Assembly (NCBI GenBank): GCA_021442455.1
Contig: JABUSY010000035.1
Location: forward strand, 1-64,000
Source of the DNA: Lachnospiraceae bacterium
GTDB taxonomy: Bacteria; Bacillota; Clostridia; Lachnospirales; Lachnospiraceae
DNA length: 64,000 nucleotides
Reading direction: 5' to 3'
A program made the translations under genes and the position numbers. Shown one piece after another: positions 1-9,346 of the stretch (its first letter is position 1; every line of letters begins with the position of its first letter). Under the pieces are notes generated by a model, which had not been told where the DNA came from, did no database searches, and saw only the letters and a list, made by a program, of their open reading frames with translations.

Positions 1-338
1 CCATTCTCTTCACTGTGGAACCAACTGTTCTGACGCTGCTTTTCATGATAAGAACGGATATTGATGAGAGCTTTACGCATCACATCTAGAAACTTTTCAT
101 TCACTAATTGATAAGCTTCTTCTATTTCTTCTTCCTGGACCTGAAGCGTCTTAGAAGTCAGACAAGCTTCATCAAATTTTTCAGTATATTCAAACAATGC
201 GGCGTCTCCTTTTTGTTTGACATTTTCTATAATTTCATTGACATCTGCCTCATAAGCGCTATGTTGGTTTAAATTGCGTTTCAACAGATTCTTTAGTATA
301 TTTTTTTTTGTCTTTTCTGTCAGTTTCACAATTCTCAT
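1..338 (-). CDS. hisD: Histidinol dehydrogenase, N-terminal part (cut by window edge)
   Basis: Histidinol dehydrogenase carries out the last two steps of histidine synthesis, oxidising L-histidinol to L-histidine with NAD+. Only about 112 N-terminal residues lie in the window; the reading frame is open to base 1. The start MRIVKLTEKT and the following segments NEIIENVKQKGDAALFEYTE and EIEEAYQLVNEKF match the helical N-terminus of HisD. The ATG at 338 follows an AAAGGAG ribosome binding site that overlaps the stop codon of hisG, so the two are translationally close. Position directly downstream of hisZ-hisG supports the call. The catalytic and zinc-binding residues lie outside the window, so activity cannot be judged. 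Confidence 0.9.
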   Translation of the reverse strand, partial: MRIVKLTEKTKKNILKNLLKRNLNQHSAYEADVNEIIENVKQKGDAALFEYTEKFDEACLTSKTLQVQEEEIEEAYQLVNEKFLDVMRKALINIRSYHEKQRQNSWFHSEEN

Positions 339-354
339 TTTGTTCTACACTCCT

Positions 355-1020
355 TTAGATGTCGACATTTCTGGCAATATTAGATATTCTCTGTTTTAGA
401 CTCTGAATTAGCTTAGTGATTCGTTCATTCTCCATTTTCATGCTAACGGGATTAACAACCATTCGGGCAGAAAGAGGGCAAATCTCCTCCAGAACCTTCA
501 GACCATTGTCTTTAAGAGTTTCTCCCGTTTCAACGATATCAACAATTACTTCAGCCAGCCCAACAATAGGCGCTAATTCAATCGATCCATTCAGTTTAAT
601 CAGCTCGATGGTTTGGTTCTTCTGATTATAAAAATAATCCTTTGCGATTTTAGGATATTTGGTAGCCACTCGAATTAACTGGTTATGATTTAAGTATTCT
701 TTAGCGCTCTCCGGACCGCAAATACACATTTTACAAGCACCTAATCCAAGATCTAGAACTTCATACAATCTTCTCCCATTTTCCATGATCGTATCTTTGC
801 CGACAATTCCGATATCTGCTGCTCCGTATTCAACATAAATCGGAACATCAGGTCCCTTTGCTAAAAAAAAACGTAATTTTTCTTCTTCATTGACAAAGAT
901 CAACTTGCGAGATTCCTTATCATCTTTCATTTCTTCACAAGTTACCCCTGCTGTTTCCAATAGATTTAGGGTTTTCAATGCTAAACGCCCTTTTGTTAGA
1001 GCAAAAGTTAAATATCTCAT
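355..1020 (-). CDS. hisG: ATP phosphoribosyltransferase, short form, catalytic subunit
   Basis: HisG condenses ATP with PRPP, the committed step of histidine synthesis. The protein is about 221 residues, the short form that lacks the C-terminal regulatory domain and works only in a complex with HisZ, which is encoded directly upstream. Visible family features are the opening RYLTFALTKGRL, the motif VEYGAADIGIVGKD near residue 65, and the PRPP-binding region GLAEVIVDIVETGETL near residue 155. I chose the second ATG (1020) because AGAGG sits about 6 bases before it; the frame is open to an ATG at 1035 abutting the hisZ stop, but that codon has no ribosome binding site. Part of a hisZ-hisG-hisD operon. 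Confidence 0.93.
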   Translation of the reverse strand: MRYLTFALTKGRLALKTLNLLETAGVTCEEMKDDKESRKLIFVNEEEKLRFFLAKGPDVPIYVEYGAADIGIVGKDTIMENGRRLYEVLDLGLGACKMCICGPESAKEYLNHNQLIRVATKYPKIAKDYFYNQKNQTIELIKLNGSIELAPIVGLAEVIVDIVETGETLKDNGLKVLEEICPLSARMVVNPVSMKMENERITKLIQSLKQRISNIARNVDI

Positions 1021-1035
1021 CGTTATCCTCTTCAT

Positions 1036-2292
1036 TTAATCACAATAGATACTAATATCCATAGGAACTATCTTTCCAGAAGATAAATCGATAGCATAAA
1101 GCTCTGTTTCGGAATTGAAATAAAGGATTTCTCCGAACTGATTTCTTTTGCCATAGGCCTGATAATCATCCAGTACCTTTTCTGGATCAAACCGAATGCA
1201 AGCTACATCCAGCTTTTTCTTACGATATAAGCGAGCACAATGAATAGCCAGACTTTCAAGATGTTCTGGATAGAGCACCATGGTTTTGATATCAACGATG
1301 GGTAAATGAATGTTTTGACGTTCAATCGCATTTAAAAGAGAATCAACCTCTGTGGTAAATCCAATAGCTGGAGCTTTTTTCCCGAACTTTTCAAGACAAT
1401 TGTTATAACGCCCTCCCTTTATAACCGCACTTCCAGAGCCGTAAGTGTATGCCTGAAAAATAATTCCTGTATAATATTCATAATTGCTCAGTAAACTCAA
1501 ATCATAAGAAATAAACTTTTCACAACCATAAGCAATCAAGATCTCATGAATCTTTTCAAGACGGCAGATCGCTGCACGAGCTCTGACATTTTCTGTCAAT
1601 TCCATGGCTTTGAGTAGTATCTCCGAATTTCCGAATAGATTTGATATTTGAAGGAATGCTTTCTCCAAATCTTTTCTTAACTTCAATTTTTCGATCAACT
1701 CCTGAGCCCCGAAGCGATTCTTAATTGTCAATAATTTTCTCAACTCTATGATTGTGTTTTCTGTCATCAGTGCTTCCTTAACCAGAGAATAGAAAAAATC
1801 TGAGGATCCGATGCTGACCTGGAAGTCGGAAAGCTCCGCCTTCTTCATAGTAGAAACCACTAACGAAATGATCTCAGCATCTGATTCAGGACTGTCTTCA
1901 TTTAGAAATTCTACCCCCATCTGAGTACTTTCCTTCGCCCTTCCTTGATAGCTAGAATTATTAATAAATACGCTTCCTTCGTAACAGAGTCTAATAGGCA
2001 TGTTTTCTTCTGAAAAATACATGGAAACCGCTCTGGCTATGGATGGTGTAAAATCCGGACGAAGTACTAGCGTATTCCCTTCTCGATCAAAAAATTTATA
2101 AAGGTCTTTCGAGGAAATCGTCCCCCATCCCTTGCTAAAAACATCAAAAAACTCAAATGAAGGCGTTTCAATGGACTGATAACCATAGGAACGAAATAAT
2201 TTTTCTATTTGTCCTTGAAGATACCTTTTTTTATCACATTCTTGACCATAGATATCACGAACTCCTTCCGGTGTATGTATCAAACGTTTCAT
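1036..2292 (-). CDS. hisZ: ATP phosphoribosyltransferase regulatory subunit
   Basis: HisZ is a catalytically dead relative of histidyl-tRNA synthetase that forms an octamer with short HisG and gives it activity and histidine feedback. The 418-residue protein begins IHTPEGVRDIYG, has the class II synthetase motif 2-like stretch RAKESTQMGVEF near residue 120, and the GGRYNNCLEKFG segment near residue 300. It lacks a C-terminal anticodon-binding domain of true HisRS; the last 90 residues are a divergent alpha/beta region. ATG at 2292 follows GGGAGAA. It is the first visible gene of the his operon; its stop directly abuts the longer hisG frame. Length is slightly above the usual 390-400. Confidence 0.9.
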   Translation of the reverse strand: MKRLIHTPEGVRDIYGQECDKKRYLQGQIEKLFRSYGYQSIETPSFEFFDVFSKGWGTISSKDLYKFFDREGNTLVLRPDFTPSIARAVSMYFSEENMPIRLCYEGSVFINNSSYQGRAKESTQMGVEFLNEDSPESDAEIISLVVSTMKKAELSDFQVSIGSSDFFYSLVKEALMTENTIIELRKLLTIKNRFGAQELIEKLKLRKDLEKAFLQISNLFGNSEILLKAMELTENVRARAAICRLEKIHEILIAYGCEKFISYDLSLLSNYEYYTGIIFQAYTYGSGSAVIKGGRYNNCLEKFGKKAPAIGFTTEVDSLLNAIERQNIHLPIVDIKTMVLYPEHLESLAIHCARLYRKKKLDVACIRFDPEKVLDDYQAYGKRNQFGEILYFNSETELYAIDLSSGKIVPMDISIYCD

Positions 2293-2352
2293 TTTCTGTT
2301 CTCCCTGAAACTACTTTAACTTTCTCTCATATTACCACATGAAATCATTTTG

Positions 2353-2886
2353 TCAATCCCTCTCAAGTAAATCTTTTTGTACGCCTTCTAGATAATGTAA
2401 AAAAATTCCATGCTTCTGTTTCAATTCATATTCAGGATCCAATTCCTGAAATTTGAAACGTTTTCTTCCTCCTCTCTCTGCGCGCTCTACATACTGGCAA
2501 AACTCAAAAAAACGTAAATAGTAAAAGAAACCCCTGCCTGAGAAATACAATAAAAGAAAAGCAATACCCTTCTGTCGTTCAAAATCTGCCATGAACTGTA
2601 TCTGATGCTGATGTACATTTATCAGAGGAAAACTATCTGTCTTACACTCTTTAGCATCAAAACAAACAGGAAGCCCCTGGACAGCGCCTATGTAATCCAC
2701 AGTGCTTTTTTGTTCAAAATACGCTAGTGTAATATGACGATATTCTTTGTTAAATTTAATCGGTATAATCGGCGTAGGGACCTTCTGAATCAGAGCCAAA
2801 CCTTTCTTTCGGTATTGTTCATTCGTTCTATTCACCATTTCCTCTAGCATTGAGCCTCTCAATCCTTTGAAATTCCAGCTACTCAT
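2353..2886 (-). CDS. recU: Holliday junction resolvase RecU
   Basis: RecU cuts four-way DNA junctions late in homologous recombination in Gram-positive bacteria, working after RuvAB branch migration. The 177-residue protein shows the nuclease core: STVDY at residues 61-65 holding the acidic Asp64, and CFDAKE at residues 75-80 with the acidic residue and Lys79 typical of this fold. The acidic position is Asp rather than the Glu seen in Bacillus RecU, a conservative change. The FPLINVHQHQIQFM stretch and a C-terminal EFCQY helix also fit the family. ATG at 2886 follows GGAGGACC. It lies 21 bases downstream of lepB on the same strand. ruvA and ruvB are also intact in this window (19-21 kb). Confidence 0.9.
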   Translation of the reverse strand: MSSWNFKGLRGSMLEEMVNRTNEQYRKKGLALIQKVPTPIIPIKFNKEYRHITLAYFEQKSTVDYIGAVQGLPVCFDAKECKTDSFPLINVHQHQIQFMADFERQKGIAFLLLYFSGRGFFYYLRFFEFCQYVERAERGGRKRFKFQELDPEYELKQKHGIFLHYLEGVQKDLLERD

Positions 2887-2907
2887 CTGGTCCTCCCTCC
2901 TTCTTAG

Positions 2908-3477
2908 TTAGTGCAATGTTTTGATTCTGTGAAATGGCCAATAACACAGCACTGCTTTACCTAATATTTTGTTTTTGTTCACATATTTATTAATCCAGAA
3001 ACGAGAATCCATGGACAAATTTCGATTATCTCCTAGTAAAAAATAGCTGTTTTTTGGCACTCGATAAACTCCATTGTCGGCATCAAGCGGGGTTTCAAAA
3101 CAAAAACTATCATTCAGAGGTTCTTTCGAATCATTAATATATACCTTTCCTTTCTTAATATTCACCGTTTCTTCAGGTAGGCCGATTATTCGTTTAATAA
3201 ATAATTGCTCTTCGTTATCCGGATATCGGAAAATCACAATATCAAACCGCTGAGGATCTTCAAATTTATACGCCAACCGGTTTCCAAAAATTTGATCACC
3301 TATCATAATTGTGTTTTTCATAGACTCAGACGGAATCCTGGCATTAATAATCAAAAATCTCTGAATCAATATAACTGCTATCAGGACAATGAATATTATA
3401 CGTAGCTCTTCCCAAATTTCTCTTCCAATGATTCTTTTCTTTGTTTTCTTTTGAATTTTCTTTTTGTTTTTTTTCAT
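2908..3477 (-). CDS. lepB: Signal peptidase I
   Basis: Type I signal peptidase removes signal peptides from exported proteins at the outer face of the membrane. The protein has a lysine-rich cytoplasmic tail (residues 1-20), one membrane segment (about 26-44), then the catalytic Ser52 in the motif PSESM and catalytic Lys95 in FIKRIIG. The box YFLLGDNRNLSMDSRFW is near the C-terminus. At 189 residues it is a normal single-span Firmicute enzyme. ATG at 3477 follows AGGAG by 8 bases. This start lies inside the 3' end of the upstream pseudouridine synthase frame, which runs 134 bases into lepB in another frame. Confidence 0.93.
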   Translation of the reverse strand: MKKNKKKIQKKTKKRIIGREIWEELRIIFIVLIAVILIQRFLIINARIPSESMKNTIMIGDQIFGNRLAYKFEDPQRFDIVIFRYPDNEEQLFIKRIIGLPEETVNIKKGKVYINDSKEPLNDSFCFETPLDADNGVYRVPKNSYFLLGDNRNLSMDSRFWINKYVNKNKILGKAVLCYWPFHRIKTLH

Positions 3478-4456
3478 ATAAATTCTCCTGTCGATGTAAT
3501 TGTTCTAGAATCTTCTCCAATTGATTCGGAAGAGGTGCTGTTATTGTCTTTAATGACAGATTCTTAAGGCTACCATGCATTTCTGGAAACACTACTTGCC
3601 AGGCGTGCAAAAACTGGCGTTGTAAACCGTATGCCTTCTTGAATGTTTGATTATATTGCTGTTTTCCATATTTCACGTCTCCGGCAATGGGATGACCGGC
3701 ATAAGCTAGATGACTGCGAATCTGATGAGTTTTCCCTGTGATCAACTCCACTTTCAACAGAGTGCCTTCTTCATACCAAGCAAACGGCTCGTAAGAAGTA
3801 TCTATACAAAACGAATCTTCTTTGCGAAAATGTGAGATGCTAACTTTGTTCATTTTTGGATTTTTACGCAAATAGTCTGACATCTTTCTGCCTTCCTTAA
3901 TATTTCCTTGAACTAAACAAAGATAATACTTTTTTATCGTACACTTCTTCAGTATCAGTGACAGTTCTCTAACTGCTGTCAGATGCTTTCCAGACAATAC
4001 AATACCACTTGTATTCAAATCTAGACGATTACACACACCTGGTTGAAATACTTTTAGTGCTTCAGACATGACAATGCCTGTCTTCAGCAGATATCCCCTT
4101 AGATATTCTGTCAAAGATACATCCGATTGTTTTGCTTTTTGAGAGAGCATTCCAGCAGGTTTATTGACAATCAGAACATTATCATCCTCATAGAGCACAT
4201 ATTTTTGTTCTAATATCGGATATTTTTTGGCAGGTACAGCAGATAATTTATACATCGTTTCTTTGGAAAAAAAAATTTTCAAACTATCTCCACACTGTAA
4301 TAATTTTTTACCTGCGACTTTTTTATCATTCAAAACGATATTTTTCTTTCGTAGCATTTTATAGAGAAAACTCTTGCCGGCTTTCGGTAGGCATCGATTC
4401 AGAAATTTATCCAATCTTTGTCCGGCTTCTGATTCTCTTATGATGATTTCTTTCAT
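3344..4456 (-). CDS. RluD-family 23S rRNA pseudouridine synthase with C-terminal run-on
   Basis: Converts specific uridines in RNA to pseudouridine; the family usually acts on 23S rRNA. An S4-like RNA-binding domain (about residues 8-65, with GQRLDKFLNRCLP) precedes the catalytic domain holding CNRLDLNTSG, with catalytic Asp146. The motif GKTHQIRSHLAYAGHPI follows near residue 240. I prefer the ATG at 4456, preceded by GGAAGGA, over a GTG at 4468. The recognisable enzyme ends near residue 320; the remaining 45 or so residues are lysine/asparagine-rich, do not look like the family, and overlap the lepB start by 134 bases. The natural stop may have been lost. The exact target site (RluC versus RluD type) cannot be told. 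Confidence 0.85.
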   Translation of the reverse strand: MKEIIIRESEAGQRLDKFLNRCLPKAGKSFLYKMLRKKNIVLNDKKVAGKKLLQCGDSLKIFFSKETMYKLSAVPAKKYPILEQKYVLYEDDNVLIVNKPAGMLSQKAKQSDVSLTEYLRGYLLKTGIVMSEALKVFQPGVCNRLDLNTSGIVLSGKHLTAVRELSLILKKCTIKKYYLCLVQGNIKEGRKMSDYLRKNPKMNKVSISHFRKEDSFCIDTSYEPFAWYEEGTLLKVELITGKTHQIRSHLAYAGHPIAGDVKYGKQQYNQTFKKAYGLQRQFLHAWQVVFPEMHGSLKNLSLKTITAPLPNQLEKILEQLHRQENLYEKKQKENSKENKEKNHWKRNLGRATYNIHCPDSSYIDSEIFDY

Positions 4457-6585
4457 ATTTCCTTCCACAAAGACTATTGTCTCTAGAATATGCTTGATAA
4501 CTTCATTATTGATAAATTCGGATATTTTTCATAAAGTTCCAAATTTTATTATTACTGTAAACTGAACTTACTTGTTTCTTTCTCTTGGTATCCAGACATT
4601 TTGATTTTTTCCCTGTCTATAGTAAAAAAAATCATAGTCTGTTAATGATTAGCACAAAAAGTTTAACAAGTATTCTTCTTTATGTGTTTTATTACTCTAG
4701 TTGTATATGTTGATCATATCATTACCACCAAGAGTTGTCACATTCAGCAATAGCCCTATATTTTAACTAGCTTCTCGGTTCTTGAAAAAATTTCTTAATA
4801 TAATTTGGCACTCATGGACTTATGCAATCACATCGTACTCATTTCCATGGAAGATATACAGACTGAAATACAGCTTCATAACTATAATAAATGTTCATTC
4901 CTTTTTGTTCAATATCAAACTTATGATAAAAAATCATAGATAAAAGTATTTTCAATAAAAAATAATCTTTTGACTTTTCATCTACCTGAAATCATATTTT
5001 TCTGTATTTTTATTCTATGTATTCTTTTTTATTCGAAATTCTTAAATATTTCTTTATATACCAATTTTACCAAAAACATAATAGTCACAGTGCAATTTTA
5101 GCCTCTCTGTAAGAAATCTTATTTTAAAATTTGGCTAAATCAAATATTTGGAACTATAACCAATCGATCAACTCCTGACTTTATCCTAGTGATTCATATC
5201 AAATTTCTTACATTACTCTATAACAAAATCTTTTTGTGAATCTTTTCGCATAATTTTAGACAAATGGTATTTATTTTTTCATGAACATTCATCAGAAGAT
5301 GCAATGCTTTTCCAATGAATTTTTTTTCGATGTTACATACAGAGTGATACCATATATGACGTTGAATAAAACTCTTGATTATTAAGATGATGTAGTATTT
5401 TAATTGCAAATCTTGCTTATTTATTAACTGTGTTGGCAATGAAGGCAAACTTTTAGACAGCCAAATCGATGTCTATGGAAACGACAATCTCTACGATGAA
5501 ACCTCTCACGTTTTATAAAAATTCAAAATAAGATTTGCATCAAAATTCAGCAACATAACACACTTAGCGCAATAGCACGATCAAACTATCATCATAAACA
5601 AGTCTGCTGAAGTTCACTTGAATACCTCTCATAATACTCGGAAGATCAGAGCACGTTACTTTTCTGTTTTCAGATTCTTATTCGAAGTAAGAAATGCCAT
5701 AAAAGCCCTTACAGATCCAACCGTTTCCCTTGATGTTAGCGTTTTTTTATCAGCATAACGTGAATTTTGCTAAATGACATCTGATCAAAAGATCGCCAAA
5801 GCAGACGAAGGCATGTTCGTGGCATCTATGATATCTATTTTTATTTTATTTAATATCATTTGTATTGCTGCCGTTGACCTATCTATTTTATTTATTATGC
5901 ATCGTAGAGCGTTTTCATACGCTAATTCAGTGAGAAAAGTTCATAGCCCCAAGCTCTCGTAGTGAGTAATATGCAACAACATGTTCGTATCCAAATCCTT
6001 ACATTTTGCTAATAACAAAGTGTTTCATAACACTAGCAAGTATGTAACCAATTTGTATCTCTGTCACTAAACCGTATAAGCAATCCTTTGATAAATAATT
6101 CATCCAGGTAAAACAATGACCTTACCACTGCCGTTTTTCAGGCAAGTACTTATTCTTCAATACAGCATACAGCGCCAAAGGTCCTTGCTCCAACCAAATG
6201 AAGTCTTTATAGATCAAAATGGTTTGGTCATTAATTTTATTCTTAAATCATTCGATAGTTTCACTAAATTTCTTTGTTTTCTTCTGGAAAAATATCAGAC
6301 AAAAAAGACTGGATTATTCACATTTTGACCTTCTTCTGAAAACGCACTATTACTCCGTGATCTCAGAAAAAAATCTCTTACAGAGAAAATCTAGACCAAG
6401 TCAGAAAACTTATAAAATCTCAGAGGTAAACTCACTCGCAAAGCATAAAACAATGGTGTCGGAATGAGAAAACTTCTTATACTTCTTATTAGATTAAATG
6501 ATCTGGAGTAGTGAATTATTTATAACAGTTATATAAAACTAAACTCTTGTAATATCTGTGCACTTTCCTGACAGCACAAATATGT
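4457..6585. other. Large gap with eroded, unidentified coding traces
   Basis: No intact gene. On the minus strand short protein-like runs appear in changing frames, for example GYILASVMKHFVISK and YEHVVAYYSLRELGAMNF around 5.9-6.1 kb, IWLEQGPLALYAVLKNKYL around 6.15-6.2 kb, and DKKTLTSRETVGSVRAFM around 5.70-5.76 kb. They are broken by stops, which suggests one or two decayed genes of the same orientation as the neighbours, but I could not name the family. Longer open frames here (for example 5218-5448 minus) lack ribosome binding sites and family features. Confidence 0.5.
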
Positions 6586-7203
6586 TTATACTTTTTCGTC
6601 TAAAATATCATCAAAGCTATCGTTGTTTTCTTCTTTTTTTGTTGTTTCCGTGAGATCAACACTCCCATTGGGATAAATCTCACTTCTGTTCTTTTTTACA
6701 ATATCATAAGAGTTTTGCAAAAAATCAAAAAAAACACTATATTTTTCTCCTACATTTTCCAGAATATTTTCTATAGTTTTGGAAATGTTCGCCAGCATGT
6801 CATCTGTATAGGAAAGAGCATTTATCCGAATATTATTGGCATCCTGTTGTGCAGAATTTAAAATTCCCTGGGCTTGTTGATTTGCTGTGCTAACTGTCTC
6901 GTCGGCTTGAGCGTAAGCCTGTTGCATGATTTCAGTCTGCGCAACAAGCTCTTTTGCATGAGTCTGAGCTTCCAATATAATATTCTCTGCCTTGGATTGA
7001 GCATCAGCTAGAATGGCATCTTTCTTGCTGATGATCTTCTGGTATCTCTTGATCTCATCCGGAGTCTTCAATCGGAGCTCGTTTAGTAATGATTCCAGTT
7101 TGTCTTTATGCACTACGATCTTTGTAGAGGATAACGGCTGATATCTGCAGTGCTCGACATATTGTTCTATTTCTTCAATGATTTGCTCAATTCTGCTGTT
7201 CAT
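6586..7203 (-). CDS. Coiled-coil protein, DivIVA / ATP-synthase-b-like
   Basis: A 205-residue, mainly helical protein with no membrane segment. After an N-terminal part (residues 1-50) it has a long stretch rich in Ala, Gln and Glu (about 60-130: DAILADAQSKAENIILEAQ, AKELVAQTEIMQQAYAQADE) typical of a continuous coiled coil, then an acidic C-terminal tail (KKEENNDSFDDILDEKV). Comparable proteins are encoded next to coaD/rsmD in Lachnospiraceae and are annotated as ATPase or V-type subunit-like; no enzymatic motif is present and the function is unknown. A cell division or envelope scaffold role is only a guess. ATG at 7203 follows AAGGAG; a GTG at 7230 in the same frame has no such site. The decayed coaD lies just upstream. 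Confidence 0.75.
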   Translation of the reverse strand: MNSRIEQIIEEIEQYVEHCRYQPLSSTKIVVHKDKLESLLNELRLKTPDEIKRYQKIISKKDAILADAQSKAENIILEAQTHAKELVAQTEIMQQAYAQADETVSTANQQAQGILNSAQQDANNIRINALSYTDDMLANISKTIENILENVGEKYSVFFDFLQNSYDIVKKNRSEIYPNGSVDLTETTKKEENNDSFDDILDEKV

Positions 7204-7249
7204 ACTTCTGTTCTCCTTCTTATTTCTCACATTACTCTATAACAAAATC

Positions 7250-7634
7250 TATTTTCGTTTAAATTCATACCTCTTTGATATAGCAGTAAAGCTCAAATAT
7301 TCATCTTCCAGAGATGTAAATAAAAATATTCTATATATATGATTAATCTATGTCATTTTGAATTTATCTTTAAAAATCAATGATCATATGTCATTATCTG
7401 ACAATCACTTTAGTTTTGAAAATTCCGAAAAAATCTATTGATAACCCACACAAGGGACACTTTCATATTTAGGATATTTTCTGGTAGTTTCTTTTATAAT
7501 AACATGTTCTTCTACAGAAAACAACGATGTTTTTTATAATTATTTTGTCAAATTAGTTCATTCACTTTCCAAACAACATGCAAATGCTCTTTCTGATTCG
7601 AATCAAAAATCTCGGAATATACTGCTTACTCTCG
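7250..7634 (-). pseudogene. coaD: Eroded coaD (phosphopantetheine adenylyltransferase)
   Basis: CoaD joins phosphopantetheine and ATP to give dephospho-CoA. No intact frame exists, but the minus strand still reads, in order, AVYSEIFDSNQKEHLHVV (family: AVYPGSFDPxTxGHLDII), FSVEEHVIIKETTRKYP (family: FSVEERVxxxxEATKxLP) and FLFTSLEDEYLSFTAISK (family: FLxTSLEYSYLSSSxVKE), separated by stops and frame changes. The length (about 385 bases against about 480) and the position between rsmD and the coiled-coil gene agree with the usual rsmD-coaD order. The second His of the HxGH signature region survives but the first motif is damaged, and the frame is interrupted, so it cannot make the enzyme. Confidence 0.8.
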
Positions 7635-8201
7635 TTATTCTTTTTTTCCCCCTGTGCGCCGCACAAAGATATGAACATTTGTTTTATATTTTTTTTCTTT
7701 TATAATTTCGTAGTCTGAATGACTCAGCCAAGAAAAATTTGTTTTTAATGAAGCTTCTATTACAAATAAAGTTTGGTCTTTAACACAATGAGCTCCTTGT
7801 AATCGTTTCAAAACTTCCTGTTCCATTCCTTTTAAATAAGGAGGATCCATAAAAATTATATCAAACGCTTCTTCATTTTTTAATTGTTCCACGGCCTCTC
7901 TGGCATCTGCTACCAACTGTAATGCGTATTCAGAAAGTTTGGTAAATTGAAGGTTTTCCTTGATACAGGCGGCTGCTCGCCAATTTTGCTCCACAAAACA
8001 ACAAAAAGCCGCTCCGCGGCTTAATGCCTCAATACCGATTCCTCCACTCCCTCCAAATAAGTCCAAAAAACGACAGTTTGATAAATAGGGCTGTAGAATA
8101 TTAAACAACGTTTCTTTTGCACGGTCTGTTGTTGGTCTTATCTCTCTTCCAAACACTGTCTTCAGCGGAAGGCTCTTGCATTTACCTGCTATAACTCTCA
8201 T
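7635..8201 (-). CDS. rsmD: 16S rRNA (guanine(966)-N2)-methyltransferase
   Basis: RsmD methylates N2 of G966 in 16S rRNA using S-adenosylmethionine. The 188-residue protein begins MRVIAGKCKSLPL, carries the SAM-binding loop FLDLFGGSGGIGIEALSRGA (about residues 45-64) and the catalytic motif DPPY at residues 119-122, and matches the family's length. I chose the ATG at 8201, with GAGGA upstream; the frame is open to 8303, but the additional 34 residues are not family-like. Downstream, coaD, its usual partner, is a pseudogene starting at or overlapping the rsmD stop. Confidence 0.93.
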   Translation of the reverse strand: MRVIAGKCKSLPLKTVFGREIRPTTDRAKETLFNILQPYLSNCRFLDLFGGSGGIGIEALSRGAAFCCFVEQNWRAAACIKENLQFTKLSEYALQLVADAREAVEQLKNEEAFDIIFMDPPYLKGMEQEVLKRLQGAHCVKDQTLFVIEASLKTNFSWLSHSDYEIIKEKKYKTNVHIFVRRTGGKKE

Positions 8202-9346
8202 CTTTTGTAAGTCCTCAGTTTGAACTGTTTCTTTCAGTTTAGATTTCTTTTTTTCTATTATCCAGTATCCAGAAAAAAAAGATACCACAGTATCGATTTT
8301 CATAGCTACCGGAATATTATATCTGTTACAACTTTACACGACCTGACAAATATCTAGCTCATTGGGATCAATCATAACCTGGTTATAACAGATTACCATA
8401 TCCATATCTTCTCCGATATTACCTGTCTAATTCTTCTTCCTGTTGTATCTGCGGCAGATACTTCGTGTTTCATCATAAGCGCATGAAAAATCTACTATCA
8501 AATTTTTTTACTGTTATGTTCGATGATATATCAATATTCATAGTTGTATACTCCTCTCATCAATCTTCACACTATGTCCTTGATCAGACAAGAAACCACC
8601 TATTTTCCTTCTGAAATCCTTAATATTCATGAATATTATAACAAATCACTAAAAAAAACGCAATTATTTTTGTGATTTTATACGTATCTAAAAATTATTA
8701 TTCGTTCCACAAACACAATACGCTAATTCAGCATAGCATACAACAGTACCAGCAACAAATAACGTATTGGAGTATTTCAAAATGCGAAAAAGTAGTAAAG
8801 AACCTGGTATTCCTCTTTAATAACGGAAACTTGATTTCTAAACAAATTTGTAAGTGACTATAGTGTTCGAAACTTAAAATCCTCAGAAACTAAAATTTTA
8901 AAAAGAATACTCGTATTTCAGAATACAATAATTTTTCTTAATGTAGTTTGCTTGAAAATAGTGAATTATAGCTCAAAGTTTCCCATAATATCTTTCTTGA
9001 TCACGTAATATGCAGTATTTTTTTCAGCTTTACATCAAGTTTCATATTTTTATATTTTCTGCATCTCTTTTCAAGTTCAGTAGTCTAGATTTTCTTTACT
9101 ACTTTGTTAAACAGAAAACAAATAAGCAGATCCAAGTTCATTTTTCCAATTCATCAAACTGACTGATCAAAGATAGACTATGAATAGGATTTGTAGTTTC
9201 TTCGCTAGTTTTTTTGTCGCAACTGTCTCTTTTGGTTTTTCTGTTGTCTTTATAATATTCATGAATGTCCTTTTTTACTTCAACTTTTATTACAGGTTTT
9301 TAACATTAGCAAAAGCGTCATAAGTTTATCAATAAAAAACAAATTT
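8202..9346. other. Gap between recG and rsmD, no gene seen
   Basis: About 1.1 kb of AT-rich sequence without an acceptable gene. On the minus strand just after recG there is a protein-like run (KPVIKVEVKKDIHEYYKDN, then about 30 more open codons, near 9.1-9.3 kb) that ends in stops; I cannot assign it. In related bacteria a small acid-soluble spore protein gene is sometimes found between recG and rsmD, but I find no match to it here. Open frames in the rest (for example 8672-8857 plus) have no ribosome binding site. Confidence 0.5.

Noticed and set aside
5218..5448. Minus-strand open frame of 76 codons
   Set aside because: No ribosome binding site, no family features, very AT-rich composition, and it lies in an eroded gap.
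7590..7615. tRNA-like GATTCGAATC
   Set aside because: It is a short palindrome inside the coaD relic; no acceptor stem, D arm or CCA end can be built around it.
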